A DNA stretch of 7,622 nt from CALXZG01 sp034184445 (lineage in GTDB: Bacteria; Pseudomonadota; Alphaproteobacteria; CAAHEQ01; UBA3637): the NCBI GenBank assembly GCA_034184445.1, contig JAXFZX010000027.1:1-7622 (forward strand). Direction: 5' to 3'. This document shows positions 6,296-7,622 of this stretch, piece after piece; the stretch's first letter is position 1; every line of letters starts with the position of its first letter. The notes beneath the pieces were generated by a model that saw only the letters and a program-made list of their open reading frames with translations, did not search any database and had not been told where the DNA came from. A program made the translations under genes and the position numbers.

Positions 6296-6877
6296 TTAGA
6301 ATGTATATCTTAAACCCAACGATACTTTGCTGTTTTTAAATTCCGTTTTAGTATCATATTTTTTAATTTCACCCAGATATTCATACCGATATCCGATTGT
6401 TAAGTCTAAATTGTCATTTAACGCATAACCGACACCCAAACCGACATTCCATCCCCAATCGTTATCTTTTTCACTAATATCAGCCAATTTAACTGTCTCT
6501 TTTAACCAGCTATAACCGATACCGGCTCCGACATAGGGTTTAACTTGCTTTAAATTCGGCAATGGGATATCAAAATATCCGTTTAAGAAAAATCCTTTTG
6601 TTTCTCCTTCAACGGGAACGACTCCTAAAAAATTATCTTTCAATTTGTCGTTGTAATAACCCTCCAATCCGATTCTGAATAGATCCACTTTGGCACCAAC
6701 CTCCAAACTGCCACCCCAAACCGTATTATCCTTAAATTTTTCGGATAAACCATCTACTTTAACTTCTGCATTCATCCGATTATATGAACCTTTTGCTTCC
6801 ACATAGGGTTTCACATCCATGGCCAACGCCGAAGTAGCCAATAAACAGACAGTTGATAATAATAATAATTTTTTCAT
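6296..6877 (-). CDS. Small outer-membrane beta-barrel protein, paralogue of the gene at 5679
   Basis: 193 residues from the ATG at 6877. AAGGA lies about 7 bases upstream and a clean signal peptide follows (MKKLLLLSTVCLLATSALA, cleavage before MDVKP). The open frame extends to 7105, but that would start inside the promoter and put 76 residues before the signal peptide, so it is rejected. The mature protein has strand-like segments (VKPYVEAKGSYNR, VWGGSLEVGAKVDLFRIGL, GFFLNGYFDIP, VKPYVGAGIGYSWL, WGWNVGLGVGYALN, LDLTIGYRYEYL, KVSLGLRYTF) and ends in Phe. The fold resembles OMP_b-brl and Msp2/P44-like surface antigens; a porin or adhesin role is only inference. A long structured leader with a terminator hairpin just before its ribosome site suggests regulated expression. 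Confidence 0.88.
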   Translation of the reverse strand: MKKLLLLSTVCLLATSALAMDVKPYVEAKGSYNRMNAEVKVDGLSEKFKDNTVWGGSLEVGAKVDLFRIGLEGYYNDKLKDNFLGVVPVEGETKGFFLNGYFDIPLPNLKQVKPYVGAGIGYSWLKETVKLADISEKDNDWGWNVGLGVGYALNDNLDLTIGYRYEYLGEIKKYDTKTEFKNSKVSLGLRYTF

Positions 6878-6896
6878 ATTTGCTTCCTTTTTTAAT

Positions 6897-6919
6897 AAAA
6901 AACGCCTTGATGAAAGGCG
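6897..6919 (-). terminator. Terminator/attenuator hairpin upstream of the second barrel gene
   Basis: On the minus strand, CGCCTT (6919-6914) and AAGGCG (6908-6903) pair across a 5-nt loop, followed by six T residues. It ends 20 bases before the ATG at 6877. The T-run can also pair with the A-run that precedes the ribosome site, so folding here could affect translation too. Confidence 0.6.
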
Positions 6920-7076
6920 GATTGGAAGCTCGAAAACTGCTATAAGTGACAGCGTGATGTATTCGGATGGAATCCTTATTTCATCACCTTCCAACCCGAA
7001 CATGGGTTGGAATTTTAACGTCTCGCGACGACTTACATGAGGTTTTCGAAGCCCCAAAACGGTAATCACCCGCTTC
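6897..7076 (-). ncRNA. Structured ~180-nt leader RNA or small RNA ending in an attenuator-like hairpin
   Basis: Transcribed from the promoter at 7084-7112. A closing helix (7052-7042 with 6937-6928; about 10 pairs, one bulged T) encloses four hairpins. In transcript order they are: CGTC-GCGA-GACG with a GNRA tetraloop (7030-7019); TTCCAACCC/GGGTTGGAA with a 6-nt loop (7012-6989); GTGATG/CATCAC with an inner GGAT/ATCC stem (6987-6954); and GCTGT/ATAGC (6953-6939), which uses a G-U pair. A final CGCCTT/AAGGCG hairpin followed by six T residues (6919-6897) lies just before the barrel's ribosome site. The GNRA loop and G-U pair favour the minus strand. I do not recognise a known riboswitch or housekeeping RNA. 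It may act as an attenuating leader, or as a separate small RNA with partial read-through. Confidence 0.6.
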
Positions 7077-7083
7077 AATGTGA

Positions 7084-7112
7084 ATTTTATAAGGATAATA
7101 ACCAAAAGTCAA
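7084..7112 (-). promoter_or_regulatory. Strong promoter for the structured leader and second barrel gene
   Basis: The minus strand has TTGACT (7112-7107), a 17-bp spacer and TAAAAT (7089-7084), each 5 of 6 to consensus. The transcript should start near 7076, giving a 5' leader of about 200 nt. Confidence 0.7.
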
Positions 7113-7141
7113 GAAAAAAATCAAGGCCCCCAACGGGGCCC
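7113..7141. terminator. Intrinsic terminator after the RHH gene
   Basis: GGCCCC (7125-7130) and GGGGCC (7135-7140) form a stem with a 4-nt loop. On the minus strand it is followed by TTGATTTTTTT and on the plus strand by CTTTTT. It begins only a few bases after the RHH stop and directly abuts the -35 of the next promoter, insulating the two units. Confidence 0.75.
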
Positions 7142-7144
7142 TTT

Positions 7145-7423
7145 TTATGCCGGTTTTAGTAATGTATTCGGATTATACTCCGGCGGAACCATAAAGGTCG
7201 GCTTTTCGTATTTATTCAATTCCGACCTAAAATACGTCAGCACAAATAACCGAGTCGCCGATGACAGGCCGGATTTCCCTCTGATTCGATCAATTTTAGA
7301 ACACAATTCATGAATGGTAATATGCTCCCTTTCACAAATATCCGCCAGCGAAATCCAAGTCTCTCGATCAAGCCTCATACTGGTGCGTCACCCATTGACA
7401 ATCACATTTTTACAAATTAACAT
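7145..7423 (-). pseudogene. RHH_4-type ribbon-helix-helix protein interrupted by an in-frame TGA at codon 12
   Basis: From the ATG at 7423, which has a near-ideal AAAGGAG ribosome site and a promoter, the frame reads MLICKNVIVNG, then TGA (7390-7388), then RTSMRLDRETWISL and on to the TAA at 7147-7145. The combined 92-codon reading matches the RHH_4 family of alphaproteobacteria: a TSxRL beta-strand that contacts DNA, a first helix (RETWISLADICERE), a second helix (TIHELCSKIDRIRG) and LSSATRLFVLTYFRSEL. Homologues as I remember them carry Arg or His at the TGA position, so a CGA or AGA to TGA change is likely. Reinitiation at the ATG at 7378 would give 77 residues but cuts the beta-strand and has no good ribosome site. 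Alternatives are read-through, sequencing error or a truncated working protein. Family role: small DNA-binding regulator. Confidence 0.8.
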
Positions 7424-7444
7424 TTAGTCTCCTTTCTTTTTTCT

Positions 7445-7471
7445 TTGACAAATGACAAACTATTTTATAGT
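7445..7471 (+). promoter_or_regulatory. Promoter of the J-domain gene
   Basis: A perfect TTGACA (7445-7450) precedes TATAGT (7466-7471) at 15 bp, or TAGTAT (7468-7473) at 17 bp. The -35 is part of a perfect tandem 7-mer, TGACAAA at 7446-7452 and 7453-7459. The leader to 7548 would be about 70 nt and contains the 22-bp palindrome. Confidence 0.5.
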
Positions 7472-7492
7472 ATGGTTTCTGATAATATACAA
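7464..7492 (-). promoter_or_regulatory. Promoter of the RHH gene
   Basis: The minus strand has TTGTAT (7492-7487), a 17-bp spacer and TATAAA (7469-7464; 5 of 6). The leader would be about 33 nt. Its -10 overlaps the -10 of the divergent J-domain promoter. Confidence 0.5.
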
Positions 7493-7500
7493 CCAAAAGT

Positions 7501-7522
7501 CATAAAATAATCTTATTTTATG
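7501..7522. promoter_or_regulatory. 22-bp perfect palindrome, candidate operator
   Basis: CATAAAATAA (7501-7510) and TTATTTTATG (7513-7522) are perfect 10-bp inverted arms with a 2-bp centre. It lies in the shared upstream region of the RHH gene and the J-domain gene. The tiny centre and AT-only arms suit a dimeric DNA-binding protein better than a terminator; there is no T-tract. Confidence 0.5.
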
Positions 7523-7547
7523 CACTTATTAGGCGTAAAGAGGATAC

Positions 7548-7622
7548 ATGAGAACAAAAAAAACAGCCCCCAAAAAGCCCACGCGCCCCTGCGATTTTCC
7601 CGGGTGCCCCGAAGCCGGTGAA
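7548..7622 (+). CDS. J-domain (DnaJ-like) protein, N-terminal 25 codons only
   Basis: The visible residues are MRTKKTAPKKPTRPCDFPGC followed by PEAGE, running off the right edge. A basic start and then a short Cys motif (CDFPGC, followed by an acidic turn) matches the N-terminus of alphaproteobacterial J-domain proteins of about 200 residues, where the J-domain lies near the C-terminus. Family knowledge: co-chaperones stimulating DnaK ATPase; the J-domain itself is outside this window, so the call rests on the N-terminal motif alone. The ATG at 7548 has GAGGA 6 bases upstream, and a promoter lies at 7445-7471. No other start fits. Confidence 0.6.
   Translation, partial: MRTKKTAPKKPTRPCDFPGCPEAGE

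Noticed and set aside
6878..7105. In-frame N-terminal extension of the second barrel protein to an ATG at 7105
   Set aside because: The start would lie inside the -35/-10 promoter, puts 76 residues before a perfect signal peptide, and covers DNA that folds as RNA. The ATG at 6877 has its own ribosome site.
7080..7313. 77-codon plus-strand open frame over the RHH gene
   Set aside because: It runs antisense to the RHH coding region and across the terminator, and has no recognisable product.
7388..7390. TGA decoded as tryptophan in the RHH gene
   Set aside because: The family position is Arg or His rather than Trp, and Trp codons in the other genes read here are TGG; a nonsense change is simpler.

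Overview
The window looks like a piece of chromosome from an AT-rich alphaproteobacterium (roughly 40% G+C by eye). The assignment rests on gene content. Five small families that are largely alphaproteobacterial sit together: TrcR (DUF1013), GapR (DUF2312), DUF4167, DUF3126 and an RHH_4-type ribbon-helix-helix protein. The start of an alphaproteobacterial-style J-domain protein is also present. Two small outer-membrane beta-barrels and a large tandem glycosyltransferase would fit a host- or surface-associated lifestyle, but genus and habitat cannot be fixed from this window.

Layout. 1-1558 (-): a two-domain GT2 glycosyltransferase, running off the left edge. 1559-1783: intergenic DNA with a strong hairpin, a promoter for the glycosyltransferase and a possible small structured transcript. 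1784-2005 (-): DUF3126. 2056-3006 (+): DusA-type tRNA-dihydrouridine synthase, divergent from DUF3126 with overlapping promoters. 5530 back to 3033 (-): a probable operon of trcR, gapR, a secreted Gln/Pro/Val repeat protein and a DUF4167 protein. The last two genes are only 9 bases apart, and there is an internal promoter before the repeat protein. 5679-6221 (+) and 6877-6296 (-): two related outer-membrane barrels, convergent on a bidirectional terminator. 7076-6897 (-): a ~180-nt leader of the second barrel that folds into several hairpins and ends in a terminator-like hairpin just before the ribosome site. 7423-7145 (-): an RHH_4 protein broken by an in-frame TGA at codon 12. 7548-7622 (+): the first 25 codons of a J-domain protein.

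How the parts fit. TrcR and GapR both act on the chromosome (cell-cycle transcription; binding of overtwisted AT-rich DNA), so their pairing is a cell-cycle/nucleoid unit. DusA modifies tRNA. The envelope genes (two barrels, one repeat protein, one glycosyltransferase) are separate units.

The most interesting unexplained items are the structured leader RNA/attenuator before the second barrel, the TGA-interrupted RHH gene with its intact ribosome site, the 22-bp perfect palindrome next to overlapping divergent promoters, and the 8 hexapeptide + 4 heptapeptide repeats in the secreted protein. None of the nine complete genes ends in TGA. I see no mobile element, CRISPR, tRNA or rRNA.
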